NCBI RefSeq assembly: GCF_001425625.1
Contig: NZ_LMCP01000003.1
Span: 62,001-126,000, forward strand
Reading direction: 5' to 3'
DNA length: 64,000 nucleotides
Source: Mesorhizobium sp. Root102
GTDB lineage: Bacteria; Pseudomonadota; Alphaproteobacteria; Rhizobiales; Rhizobiaceae
The notes below the pieces were generated by a model. It was given only the letters and a program-made list of their open reading frames with translations. It searched no databases and was not told the DNA's origin. The position numbers and the translations under genes were made by a program. Positions 56,425 through 64,000 of this stretch are shown in pieces (positions within the stretch are counted from its first letter, which is position 1; every line of letters starts with the position of its first letter).

Positions 56425-56552
56425 GTCGTTCCTGCTCTCATCCAAAGAGCGGCGACCATAGGCGCAGACGTCCGGTCCGCCAACCGCCGCGCTTTGATCA
56501 GACCGGCGGGTCCACAGGAAAGCGTGGCCTAGTGTGGCGGCTCGGGCCCAGT

Positions 56553-57734
56553 CTAGACCATGCAGCTCAGCGCTTCGAAAAAGGTGACGATCTCGACATC
56601 GAGCGGATCATCGACCGGCTCGGGCTGCGACGACATCTTGGCGATCACCACTTCGGTCCTGGGATCGACATACAGCCACTGGCCATGGATGCCGATGCCG
56701 CAATAGGCGCCGCTCTCGTGTCCAGTCTGGTACCATTTGTTGCGGTAACGGCCCTTGGGAAACAGCGGCAGCATCGTGCCGCGCTGCCAGGCGTCAGCAC
56801 TGCCGCCGGTAGCAGTGGTATCGCGCACCCAGGCCTCCGGCACGACGCGGCGGCCGTTGGCCATGCCACCTTGCCGCATCATCTCGCCGACACGCGCCAG
56901 ATCGCGCGGCGTCACCGAAATGCCGCCGGCGGTGCGGGCCGTGCCTTCCATGTCGACGCCGATCGAGGCTTCGCTGACGGCGCCGAGCGGCAGCCACAGC
57001 TTCTCGCGCATCAGGTCGGCGAAGCGCTGGCCGGAAGCGCGCTCGAGCAGCAGGCCGAGCAGGTCGGAATTGGGCGAGCGGTAGCGGAAGGTCTGGCCGT
57101 GCGGCTCGGCCAGACGCTGCAAGGTCAGAATGAATTCGCGCAGGCTCTCCGTGCCGCCACCCGGATTCCACAGCGTGGCGCGGCGATAGCGGGCGAAGGC
57201 GCTCTCGGGATCGAGATAGGCCTCCTCGAAATCAAGGCTGACGCTCATGTCGAGCACATGCCGCACGCTCGCATCGCCATAGGCCGAGCCGGCGGCTTCA
57301 GGAACATAGGCCGTCACCGGAGATTCCGGGTTGAACACCCCCTCGCCTTCCAAGATGCCGGCGACAATGGCGGTCAGCGACTTGCTGATCGAAAAGATGA
57401 TGTGGCGGGCGCCGAAATCCATATGCGGCGCGAACCAGTCACCGATGATCTTGCCGCCTTTCATCACCGTCAGCGCGTCGGTGCTCGAACGTGCGAGAAA
57501 TTCAGCCACCATCTCCGGCGCACTGCCGACCGAAACCCTTTCGCCAAGCAGGCCGCTCATGTCCCGAACCGGCGCCTCGACGCCAGCCGGTGCCGCCGCC
57601 ACGCGGGCGGTCGGCACCAGTTCGCCGAGATTCTGGAACGACCACCGGTTGAACGGGTTCTGGCGCCAGTTGGCGAGCAGCACCTCGTTGCGGCGAAAGC
57701 CATAGCGGGTCTCGAACGCGGTCTTGCCGGTCAT
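56553..57734 (-). CDS. Beta-lactamase-fold serine hydrolase (6-aminohexanoate-dimer hydrolase-like)
   Basis: The 393-residue protein has the class C beta-lactamase/penicillin-binding fold. The catalytic SxxK is SISK near residue 116 and the YxxN-like motif is YRSPNSD near 220. The opening [16 protein letters not shown] is shared with its neighbour. Enzymes like NylB with this fold hydrolyse short amide oligomers, while others act as esterases. No signal peptide is visible, so it should be cytoplasmic. It is the last of two tandem paralogues behind the ABC transporter genes. Confidence 0.87.
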   Translation of the reverse strand: MTGKTAFETRYGFRRNEVLLANWRQNPFNRWSFQNLGELVPTARVAAAPAGVEAPVRDMSGLLGERVSVGSAPEMVAEFLARSSTDALTVMKGGKIIGDWFAPHMDFGARHIIFSISKSLTAIVAGILEGEGVFNPESPVTAYVPEAAGSAYGDASVRHVLDMSVSLDFEEAYLDPESAFARYRRATLWNPGGGTESLREFILTLQRLAEPHGQTFRYRSPNSDLLGLLLERASGQRFADLMREKLWLPLGAVSEASIGVDMEGTARTAGGISVTPRDLARVGEMMRQGGMANGRRVVPEAWVRDTTATGGSADAWQRGTMLPLFPKGRYRNKWYQTGHESGAYCGIGIHGQWLYVDPRTEVVIAKMSSQPEPVDDPLDVEIVTFFEALSCMV

Positions 57735-57767
57735 GGCGTTTCCTTCTGGATCTTTTCTTTTTGAGGC

Positions 57768-58964
57768 TCAGGCGAGCGCGGCGGCGATGGCGTGCACGGC
57801 CTTCAGCGTCGCTATGGAATAGGCGAGATTGCTGAAATCGGGATAGGTCGAAAGCTTCACCACGACCATTCCTGTGTTCCAGTCGATATGGATCATCTGC
57901 CCGAACACGCCCCGGCACATCAGCGCGCGCGAGCGCGGATCCTCTATCCAGAACTGGTTGCGATAGCTGCCCTCCGGCAGGCTGGGGCTGAAATCAGGCC
58001 CATGCCTGCCGTTGCGCGTGGCCTCGATCCAGTCGGCCGGCACGACACCACCACCATTGTCGAGGATCATATGGCCAAAGCGGCCGTAGTCGCGCAGCGT
58101 GGCGTTGAGGCCACCATCGGCCACCGCATAGCCGGCGCGGTCGACGGTGAAGTAGGCGCTTTCATCCGCACCGAGCTTTTGCCAGAGTTCTTCCGAAACC
58201 AGCTGCGGCAGCCGTTTTCCGGTCACCCGTTCCATGATGAAGGCAAGCACGTCGGTCTCGATCGAGCGGTATTCGAACGCAGCACCATGCGGGCGGATCG
58301 TTTCCTTCAGGCCCAGGATCAGCTCGAACATGTGCGAGGGCCAGCGAAAGGCCGGATCGCTGTCCAGCGGCACCGGCTTCCAGCCGGTGGCGACATCGAC
58401 CTGGCCAATGTCCGAATAGCGGTCGGTATATTCCTCGGAGAAGCGCACGCCGCTGGTCATGTCCAGCACATGCTGGACACTGGCGCCGGCCCAGCCTGTC
58501 GCGCCGAGTTCCGGCAGATAGTCGGTCACCGGCTTGGCCGGATCGATCAGGCCGCGCCCGACCAGTATGCCGAACACCGAACCCGTGACGGATTTTGCCA
58601 TCGACTGCGACAGGTGCAGCGTGCGGTCACTCATGCCGTTGAAATAGCGCTCATAGGCGACCTTGCCGTCCTTCAGCACCAGGAAGCCGTCGGTATAGGT
58701 CTCGTCGAGCAGACCGGCGAGCGTTGTCGGCTTGCCCTCGCTGTCTTCGACCGCCAGCCCGTCGAGATCGGCCTCGGCGCGTTCGAAACGGTGGCGATGG
58801 CCATTGCCGCGCCAGACTTCGGCGGTCGGCAGAATTTCGCGAATGTGCTGGAACGCCCAGCGGTTCCACGGTGGCCGGTCCCAGTCGAGCTTCGGCGGCA
58901 CCATGGCTGGCGGCGAGCCCTGCATGATCGGCGGCCGCGGATCGGAGTTGCGGTAGGAGTCCAT
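57768..58964 (-). CDS. Beta-lactamase-fold serine hydrolase, tandem paralogue
   Basis: The 398-residue protein has SxxK as SMAK near residue 130 and a YRSIETD motif near 240, with the same WNRWAFQHIREILPTAEVW opening as the enzyme encoded next. The two are clearly related but far from identical, so the duplication is old and the substrates may differ. It lies 65 bases after the binding-protein gene but beyond a strong terminator, so it may need its own promoter or read-through. Uptake by the adjacent transporter followed by hydrolysis is a reasonable guess. Confidence 0.87.
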   Translation of the reverse strand: MDSYRNSDPRPPIMQGSPPAMVPPKLDWDRPPWNRWAFQHIREILPTAEVWRGNGHRHRFERAEADLDGLAVEDSEGKPTTLAGLLDETYTDGFLVLKDGKVAYERYFNGMSDRTLHLSQSMAKSVTGSVFGILVGRGLIDPAKPVTDYLPELGATGWAGASVQHVLDMTSGVRFSEEYTDRYSDIGQVDVATGWKPVPLDSDPAFRWPSHMFELILGLKETIRPHGAAFEYRSIETDVLAFIMERVTGKRLPQLVSEELWQKLGADESAYFTVDRAGYAVADGGLNATLRDYGRFGHMILDNGGGVVPADWIEATRNGRHGPDFSPSLPEGSYRNQFWIEDPRSRALMCRGVFGQMIHIDWNTGMVVVKLSTYPDFSNLAYSIATLKAVHAIAAALA

Positions 58965-58980
58965 GAAAGGCCATTCCCGG

Positions 58981-59016
58981 AAAAGAAAGGACCCGGCGGC
59001 GTGTGCCGCCAGGTCC
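58981..59016 (-). terminator. Strong intrinsic terminator after the ABC transporter operon
   Basis: On the minus strand a 12-bp stem (GGACCTGGCGGC with GCCGCCGGGTCC, one G-T pair) closes an ACAC loop and is followed by TTTCTTTT. It begins 14 bases after the stop of the binding-protein gene. This is the clearest rho-independent terminator in the window. Confidence 0.9.
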
Positions 59017-59029
59017 GTAATGCAGCAGA

Positions 59030-60064
59030 TTACTTCTGCAGTTCGGTCCAGATCTTGGTGTAGAGCTCCTGGGTTTCAGGCGCGCACATCTTCTGGAACT
59101 CGCCCTTCGGCTTGGCTTCGGCCGGAATGACGACTTCCGGGGCGTCCTTCATGTCGGCCGGCATGTATTTGTCCGAGCCGGTGATGGCGTTGGCATAGCG
59201 GTGGAAGGCCGAGAGGCCGGCCGCATTTTCCGGATCCATGATGAAGTTCTGGAACAGCTTGGCATTCTCGACGTTCTTGGCCTCCTTGAGGACAACGACG
59301 TTGTCGCTCCACAGGCCAAAGCCTTCCTTCGGATAGTTGTAGTGGATGGCCGGGTTGGCCAGCCGCTGGCGCAGCGCCGAGCCGTTCCAGTCGCTGGTCG
59401 CCTTGAAGTCGCCGGCGCCCATCTTCTCGATGGTGTTGTATTCCATCGCGATCCAGTTCGGCTTAGCCGCCACAAGCAGGTCGCGCACCTTCTTCAGCAC
59501 CGCCTTGTCGTCGGTGCACTGCTGGCCGCCAACATATTTGATCGCCGCGAAGATAACGTCGCCCATCTCCGGAACGACGTTGACTTTGCCTTTCAGCTCG
59601 TCGGGCGTGTTGAAGACGATGCCCCATGTATCGGCCGGGCCCTTATAGGCATCGGTGTTGACGACGACGCCGATCGTGCCCCAGGCCCACGGCACGGAAT
59701 ATTTGCGGCCCGGATCGAATTCAGGGTTGGCCCATTCCGGCGCGACGTTCTTGAAATTCTCCATCTTGCCCGGATCGGTTTCCAGTAGGAGGCCTTCCTT
59801 GATCCAGATCGGCACGTAGGTCTGCGAAGGCACGGCGATGTCGAAACCGGTGCCGCCCTGGCGGACCTTGGCCAGCGCGGTGTCGTTGGAATCGTAGTCG
59901 GTGATGGTCACCTTGACGTTGTATTTGGCCTCGAACTTCTTGATCACGTCGGGGCTGGTGTAGTTGCCCCAATTGTAGATGTTGAGCACGCCATCGGCGC
60001 GCGCCAGGCTCGTCGATGCGAGCAGCGCCAACCCCACGGCGGTTGCTGTTGTCTTCCAGTTCAT
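59030..60064 (-). CDS. Polyamine-type ABC transporter substrate-binding protein
   Basis: The 344-residue periplasmic protein has a signal peptide (ending near SLARA) and the spermidine/putrescine-binding (PotD/PotF) fold: VLNIYNWGNYTSPDVIKKFE at the start, DIAVPSQTYVPIW, and VPWAWGTIGVVVNTDAY near 130. These regions hold the aromatic and acidic residues that bind diamines. The ATG at 60064 has GGGAG eight bases upstream. It is the last gene of the four-gene transporter operon and is followed by a strong terminator, which often raises expression of the binding protein. Confidence 0.9.
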   Translation of the reverse strand: MNWKTTATAVGLALLASTSLARADGVLNIYNWGNYTSPDVIKKFEAKYNVKVTITDYDSNDTALAKVRQGGTGFDIAVPSQTYVPIWIKEGLLLETDPGKMENFKNVAPEWANPEFDPGRKYSVPWAWGTIGVVVNTDAYKGPADTWGIVFNTPDELKGKVNVVPEMGDVIFAAIKYVGGQQCTDDKAVLKKVRDLLVAAKPNWIAMEYNTIEKMGAGDFKATSDWNGSALRQRLANPAIHYNYPKEGFGLWSDNVVVLKEAKNVENAKLFQNFIMDPENAAGLSAFHRYANAITGSDKYMPADMKDAPEVVIPAEAKPKGEFQKMCAPETQELYTKIWTELQK

Positions 60065-60086
60065 GTTTTTAACTCCCATTTTCGGT

Positions 60087-60887
60087 TCAGTCTCGTTTCC
60101 TGCTGACGAAGAAAAACAACGTGACGATCGCGACCGAAAGCAGCAGGAAGGCGGTCGATATCGCGTTGATCTCGGGTGTGATGCCGCGGCGGATCTGGCC
60201 GAGCATGTAGGTGGGCAGCGTGTCCTGACCGCCCGATTTGACGAACTCGGTGATGACGACATCGTCGAGCGAGATGACGAACGCCAGCATCAGCCCGGCA
60301 AGGATGCCGGGCCACAGAAGCGGCAGCGTGATGCGGCGAAAGGTTTTCCAGGGCGTCGCGTAGAGGTCGGCGGCGGCACGCTCCAGCGTCAGGTCCATAT
60401 TCTCAAGCCGGGCCCGGATCGGCAGGTAGGCGAAGGGAATGCAGAACGCCGTATGCGCGGCGACCAGATAACCGATGCCGGAATAGCCGGTGAAGATCTT
60501 GACGCGCGAGAAGAAGATCAGCAGCGCCACGCCGGTGACGATCTCGGGCACCATCAGCGGCTGGTTGATCGCCGCATATTTGAAGGTGAGGCCGGGATAG
60601 GGTGCGGTGCGCGTGGTGGCGAGCGCCGCCATGGTGGCGAAGATGGTGGAAAGCACCGCCGCGATGGAACCAATCTGGAAGGAACGCAAGGTGGCATCGA
60701 CGACCTGCGTGTTCTGCCATGCCGACTGGAACCATTTCAGCGAAAACCCGCCCCATTCGGAGGTCGAGCTCGCCGCGTTGAAGGCATAGATGACCAGCAC
60801 GATGATGGGCAGATAGAGCACGATAAAGCAGGTCGCGGCGATCGCGGTGAAACCTGGCTGGTGCTTGATGGAAAAGTTCTTAGCCAT
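60087..60887 (-). CDS. ABC transporter permease (PotC/PotI type)
   Basis: The 266-residue inner-membrane protein has six hydrophobic segments and the ATPase-contact loop (ERAAADLYATPWKTFRRITLP... near residue 175) of the binding-protein-dependent permeases. The ATG at 60887 lies inside the end of the preceding permease gene (8-base overlap) and has AGGGG upstream; an earlier ATG at 60926 is less likely. With the other permease it forms the translocation channel. Confidence 0.9.
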   Translation of the reverse strand: MAKNFSIKHQPGFTAIAATCFIVLYLPIIVLVIYAFNAASSTSEWGGFSLKWFQSAWQNTQVVDATLRSFQIGSIAAVLSTIFATMAALATTRTAPYPGLTFKYAAINQPLMVPEIVTGVALLIFFSRVKIFTGYSGIGYLVAAHTAFCIPFAYLPIRARLENMDLTLERAAADLYATPWKTFRRITLPLLWPGILAGLMLAFVISLDDVVITEFVKSGGQDTLPTYMLGQIRRGITPEINAISTAFLLLSVAIVTLFFFVSRKRD

Positions 60888-61800
60888 GACGCACCCCTGA
60901 CTTGCCGGCATTGCGCACATAGGCAAGCAGCGCCACCATGACGATGATCATGACGGCGATCGACAGCGCCGAGCCGAGCGGCCAGTTGCGGCCCTGCCCG
61001 AACTGCAATTCGATCAGATTGGACAGCATCATGTTCTTGCCGCCGCCAAGCACGCTCGGCGTCACATAGGCGCCAAGTGCTGGAATGAAGACCAGAATGG
61101 AGCCGGCGATGACGCCCGGCTTGACCAGCGGGAAGATGATCCGCCGCAGCACCTGGAAACGTGTCGCGTAGAGATCATAGCCCGCCTCGACCAGCCGGAA
61201 ATCGAGCTTCTCCATGCTGGCATAGATCGGCAGCACCATCAGCGGCAGGTAGACATAGGCCATGCCGATCAGGATCGCGGTGTCGGTGTAGAGGATCTGG
61301 ATCGGCGCCGAGATGATGCCGAGCTTGAGCAGGATCGTGTTGATGATGCCTTCGTTGCGAATGATCTGCAGCACCGCGAAGGTACGGATCAGCAGGTTGG
61401 TCCAGAACGGAATAGTAATCAGGAAAAGCCAGAGATCACGGGTCTTTTCACTGCGTGTGGCCATGAAATAGGCGGTCGGGAAGCCAAGCGCCAAAGTGGC
61501 GATGGTCGTCACCACCGAAAGCTTGATCGAGCGCAGGAAGATGGTGACGTGGGCGGCGGCAATCGAAAGCGTATCGTCGAAGATATCGCGTTCCAGAAAC
61601 ACCGCGATCCAGGCTTCCGGCGAGAACTGCCACTTCACGTCGCCATAGGAGCCTGGCGTCAGGAACGAGTAGACCAGCACGATCAGCAGGGGACCGGTCG
61701 CGGCGAGGAAAATGACCAGCAACGCTGGTGCTGACAGAAGCCAGCGGTCACGCACATCGCGCCGCTCCGCTGCCTTGGCGACTTCTTCCGCGGTCGCCAT
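60880..61800 (-). CDS. ABC transporter permease (PotB/PotH type)
   Basis: The 306-residue permease has six predicted membrane segments and the contact loop EAGYDLYATRFQVLRRIIFP near residue 210. A larger first periplasmic loop (VYSFLTPGSYGDVKWQF) is typical of PotB/PotH. It starts two bases after the ATPase gene stop and overlaps the next permease by eight bases, which implies tight translational coupling. Confidence 0.9.
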   Translation of the reverse strand: MATAEEVAKAAERRDVRDRWLLSAPALLVIFLAATGPLLIVLVYSFLTPGSYGDVKWQFSPEAWIAVFLERDIFDDTLSIAAAHVTIFLRSIKLSVVTTIATLALGFPTAYFMATRSEKTRDLWLFLITIPFWTNLLIRTFAVLQIIRNEGIINTILLKLGIISAPIQILYTDTAILIGMAYVYLPLMVLPIYASMEKLDFRLVEAGYDLYATRFQVLRRIIFPLVKPGVIAGSILVFIPALGAYVTPSVLGGGKNMMLSNLIELQFGQGRNWPLGSALSIAVMIIVMVALLAYVRNAGKSGVRHG

Positions 61801-61802
61801 GA

Positions 61803-62897
61803 TCAGTCCTTCAGCACTTGCGCGGCATCGTTGCCGATCAGGATACCGACCTTGTCGCCACGCTCGAAACCGCAGCCGGCGCTGCGTGTGTTCTGCTGGC
61901 GAACGGTGAAGTCCTCGCCACTGTCGAGCTGGACGTGGATATGCGTGTCGGTGCCGAAATAGACGACGTTCTCGACCGTGCCTGACAGGTCTCCCTTGCT
62001 GTTGGTCAGCTTGGCATGCTCGGGCCTCACCACCACGGTGGCGTTGCCCTTGGGCTGGAAGCCTTCGGCAACGGTCGCCTCGATGGTCGTGCCGGATTTG
62101 AGCGTCGCGCGCGCCTTGCCGTTGCCGATGCCTGATATGGCGGCGGTGAGGAAGTTGGTTTCGCCGATGAAGTCGGCGACGAAGCGCTCCGCCGGCTTGT
62201 CGTAGATATCCCAGGGCGAACCGACCTGCAGGATCTTGCCCGACGACATCACCGCGATGCGATCCGACATGGTCAGCGCCTCTTCCTGGTCGTGGGTGAC
62301 GAAGATGAAGGTGATGCCGGTCTCATGCTGCAGCCGCTTCAACTCGATCTGCATTTCCTTGCGCAGCTTGTAGTCGAGCGCCGACAAGGGTTCGTCGAGC
62401 AGCAGCACCTTCGGCTGCGGCGCGAGCGCCCGGGCCAGCGCCACGCGCTGCTGCTGGCCGCCGGAGATCTGGCTGGTGCGACGACCCGCGAGTGCCTCCA
62501 TCTTGACCAGCTTCAGCATCTCGGCGACGCGCGCCTTGATCTCGGCCTTCGGCTTGCCCAGCATTTCCAGGCCAAAGCCGATATTGTCGGCGACAGTCAT
62601 GTGCGGGAACAGCGCATAGGACTGGAAAACGGTGTTCACCGGCCGCTTGAAGGGCGGCAGCGGCGCAATATCCTGGCCATAAAGCAGGATTTCACCAGCG
62701 GTTGGAAAGTCGAAGCCCGCGATCAGCCTGAGCAACGTCGTCTTGCCGCAGCCGGATGGCCCCAGCAGCGTGAAAAACTCGTTCTCGCGGATGGACACCG
62801 AGACCGTGTCGAGGGCAGCGACTTGCCCCTCACCTGACCCGAAAATTTTGCTGACGTTTACTACTTCAATCGCATTCCGATCCGGTTTGTCCGGCAC
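61803..62897 (-). CDS. Polyamine-type ABC transporter ATP-binding protein (PotA/PotG)
   Basis: The 364-residue ATPase has Walker [10 protein letters not shown] near residue 46, the signature [15 protein letters not shown] near 144, Walker [13 protein letters not shown] near 165, the H-loop [10 protein letters not shown] and a C-terminal regulatory OB-type (TOBE) domain ([12 protein letters not shown]). It powers uptake through the two permeases encoded downstream and heads the operon. The order ATPase, permease, permease, binding protein is that of potGHI-type loci rearranged, with polyamines or similar cations as likely substrate. Confidence 0.93.
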   Translation of the reverse strand: MPDKPDRNAIEVVNVSKIFGSGEGQVAALDTVSVSIRENEFFTLLGPSGCGKTTLLRLIAGFDFPTAGEILLYGQDIAPLPPFKRPVNTVFQSYALFPHMTVADNIGFGLEMLGKPKAEIKARVAEMLKLVKMEALAGRRTSQISGGQQQRVALARALAPQPKVLLLDEPLSALDYKLRKEMQIELKRLQHETGITFIFVTHDQEEALTMSDRIAVMSSGKILQVGSPWDIYDKPAERFVADFIGETNFLTAAISGIGNGKARATLKSGTTIEATVAEGFQPKGNATVVVRPEHAKLTNSKGDLSGTVENVVYFGTDTHIHVQLDSGEDFTVRQQNTRSAGCGFERGDKVGILIGNDAAQVLKD

Positions 62898-63039
62898 GAT
62901 TACGCCTCACTGTTGACCCCGCTCTTGCTGGCGGAGCTCTTCCCCTGTTCGATGTGACCACATGGCCGGTAGGTTGGCAAGCCCGGCATTGAACCACAGT
63001 TCAGTCAGTTACTTTCGGCTAGCAAGCCGCATGCCATTG

Positions 63040-64000
63040 TCAGGCCTGGTAGGTGATCTTGCCGCCGCAGATCGTCGTCACCGGCCGCACCTTGTGCAGA
63101 TCGGCCGGCGGCGTTTTCTCGATATCGGCCGACAATACGACCAGATCGGCCATGTAGCCGGTTTTCAGTGCGCCCTTGCGGTGCTCGGCGAATTCGGCAT
63201 AGGCGCCCTCGACCGTATATGCGGCGAGCGCCTCATGCAGCGAGAAGCTCTGGTCCGGGTCGCTGTCTGCCCATGGTTTGCGCAACATTGCCGCCCGAAT
63301 GCCGAGGATCGGATCGATCGGCGACACCGGCCAGTCCGATGCGAAGACGACATGCGCGCCAGCATCCTTCAGGGTTCGCCAGGCATAGCTCAGCGGCCAG
63401 CGCGCCGGCCCGATGCGGGACACCGTCGGCTCCAGCGGAAAATCCATGGCGCCGGGCGGATGCGGCGGTTGCATGGAGGCGATGACGCCGAGTTCGGCGA
63501 AACGCGGCACGTCCGAAATGGTGGTGACCTCGATGTGCTCGACCCGGTGACGGCTGTCGCGCTTGCCGTTCGCCTTCTGCGCCGCCTCATAACCGTCGAG
63601 CACCGCGCGCACCGCGCCATCGCCGATCGAGTGTACAGCGATCTGCAGCCCACGCTTATCGACCGCGACGGCCAGATCGATGAATTGTTGTGGCGTGAAC
63701 AGAGGCTCGCCCACCCAGTCGGGCCGGTCGGCGTAGGGCTCGACCATGACAGCCGTCCAGGAATCGAGAACGCCGTCATAAAACACCTTGACCATGCCCG
63801 ACGACAGCCATTCGCTGTTGTAGCGTTCGGCCATGACGGAGGCCTTGTCGAGCATGTCGAGCGTCATGAAGTTCTTGTAGTGGAACGGGATCTGAACGCG
63901 GCAAGGCAAGCCTTCCTCGGCTTCGATCTCGGCCAGCAGCTCGAGCTGATACAGATTGCCGTCCATGTTCTGGATCGAGGTGATGCCGTGGCGGGCGCAC
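63040..64000 (-). CDS. Amidohydrolase (YtcJ-like), N-terminus outside the window
   Basis: The visible 319 C-terminal residues continue in frame to the right edge (ARHGITSIQNMDGN precedes the first ATG seen). Metal-binding and catalytic positions of the YtcJ-type amidohydrolases are present: VHSIGDGAVRAVLDGYE (His), HRVEHIEV (His), ASDWPVSPIDP (Asp), and a closing sheet GYMADLVVLSADI. Such enzymes hydrolyse amide or related bonds of small molecules. It lies 142 bases upstream of the transporter ATPase gene on the same strand, so it may be part of the same uptake-and-hydrolysis locus. Confidence 0.88.
   Translation of the reverse strand, partial: CARHGITSIQNMDGNLYQLELLAEIEAEEGLPCRVQIPFHYKNFMTLDMLDKASVMAERYNSEWLSSGMVKVFYDGVLDSWTAVMVEPYADRPDWVGEPLFTPQQFIDLAVAVDKRGLQIAVHSIGDGAVRAVLDGYEAAQKANGKRDSRHRVEHIEVTTISDVPRFAELGVIASMQPPHPPGAMDFPLEPTVSRIGPARWPLSYAWRTLKDAGAHVVFASDWPVSPIDPILGIRAAMLRKPWADSDPDQSFSLHEALAAYTVEGAYAEFAEHRKGALKTGYMADLVVLSADIEKTPPADLHKVRPVTTICGGKITYQA

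Overview
This window looks like chromosome from an alphaproteobacterium of the order Hyphomicrobiales, most like Mesorhizobium. That is an inference from GC-rich coding DNA with long antisense open frames, IalB-family and ribbon-helix-helix (RHH_4-like) proteins, a YadA-type adhesin, an ECF42 sigma factor with its DGPF partner, and the three-gene ATP-grasp/alpha-E/transglutaminase cluster. No rRNA, tRNA or CRISPR array was seen.

Layout. 1-4.5 kb: a cut-off cupin-like gene and two GMC oxidoreductases around a GntR regulator, with related CAACC/GGTTG motifs in both upstream regions. 4.6-20.8 kb: a cell-surface region. It holds a degenerate GGDEF membrane protein, an SNase-like protein, a periplasmic-binding-fold lipoprotein, a lytic transglycosylase, a giant cadherin/RTX adhesin broken by two frameshifts, a LapG-like cysteine protease, and a type I secretion operon (TolC, ABC, HlyD) ending in an RHH protein. 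This resembles a Lap-type surface adhesin system whose adhesin reads as broken. 21.2-27.7 kb: one operon of a YadA-type trimeric autotransporter, two IalB proteins, a DUF4189 protein and an unknown membrane protein, followed by two AraC-type genes. 29.8-35.4 kb: small secreted proteins, a cardiolipin synthase and EEP phosphatase pair, an unknown HTH-like gene with a collapsed tandem copy, and a glutamine synthetase remnant. 35.4-41 kb: aldehyde dehydrogenase, ECF42 sigma factor with DGPF protein and a matching promoter, topoisomerase IB, and a frameshifted glycosyltransferase.

41,044-44,981: a complete 3.9 kb IS1595-like transposon with 26-bp inverted ends and an exact 8-bp target duplication. 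It carries a transposase and five cargo genes, including an NPPY DNA methyltransferase with no restriction partner, two unknown proteins, a small helix-turn-helix-like protein, and an intergenic stretch with interleaved (pseudoknot-type) inverted repeats. This is the best candidate for an undescribed system.

45-64 kb: a transglutaminase, ATP-grasp/alpha-E and transglutaminase-DUF2126 cluster; glutaryl-CoA dehydrogenase with a divergent LysR gene; tex; two tandem beta-lactamase-fold serine hydrolases beside a complete polyamine-type ABC transporter ending in a strong terminator; and an amidohydrolase cut by the window edge.
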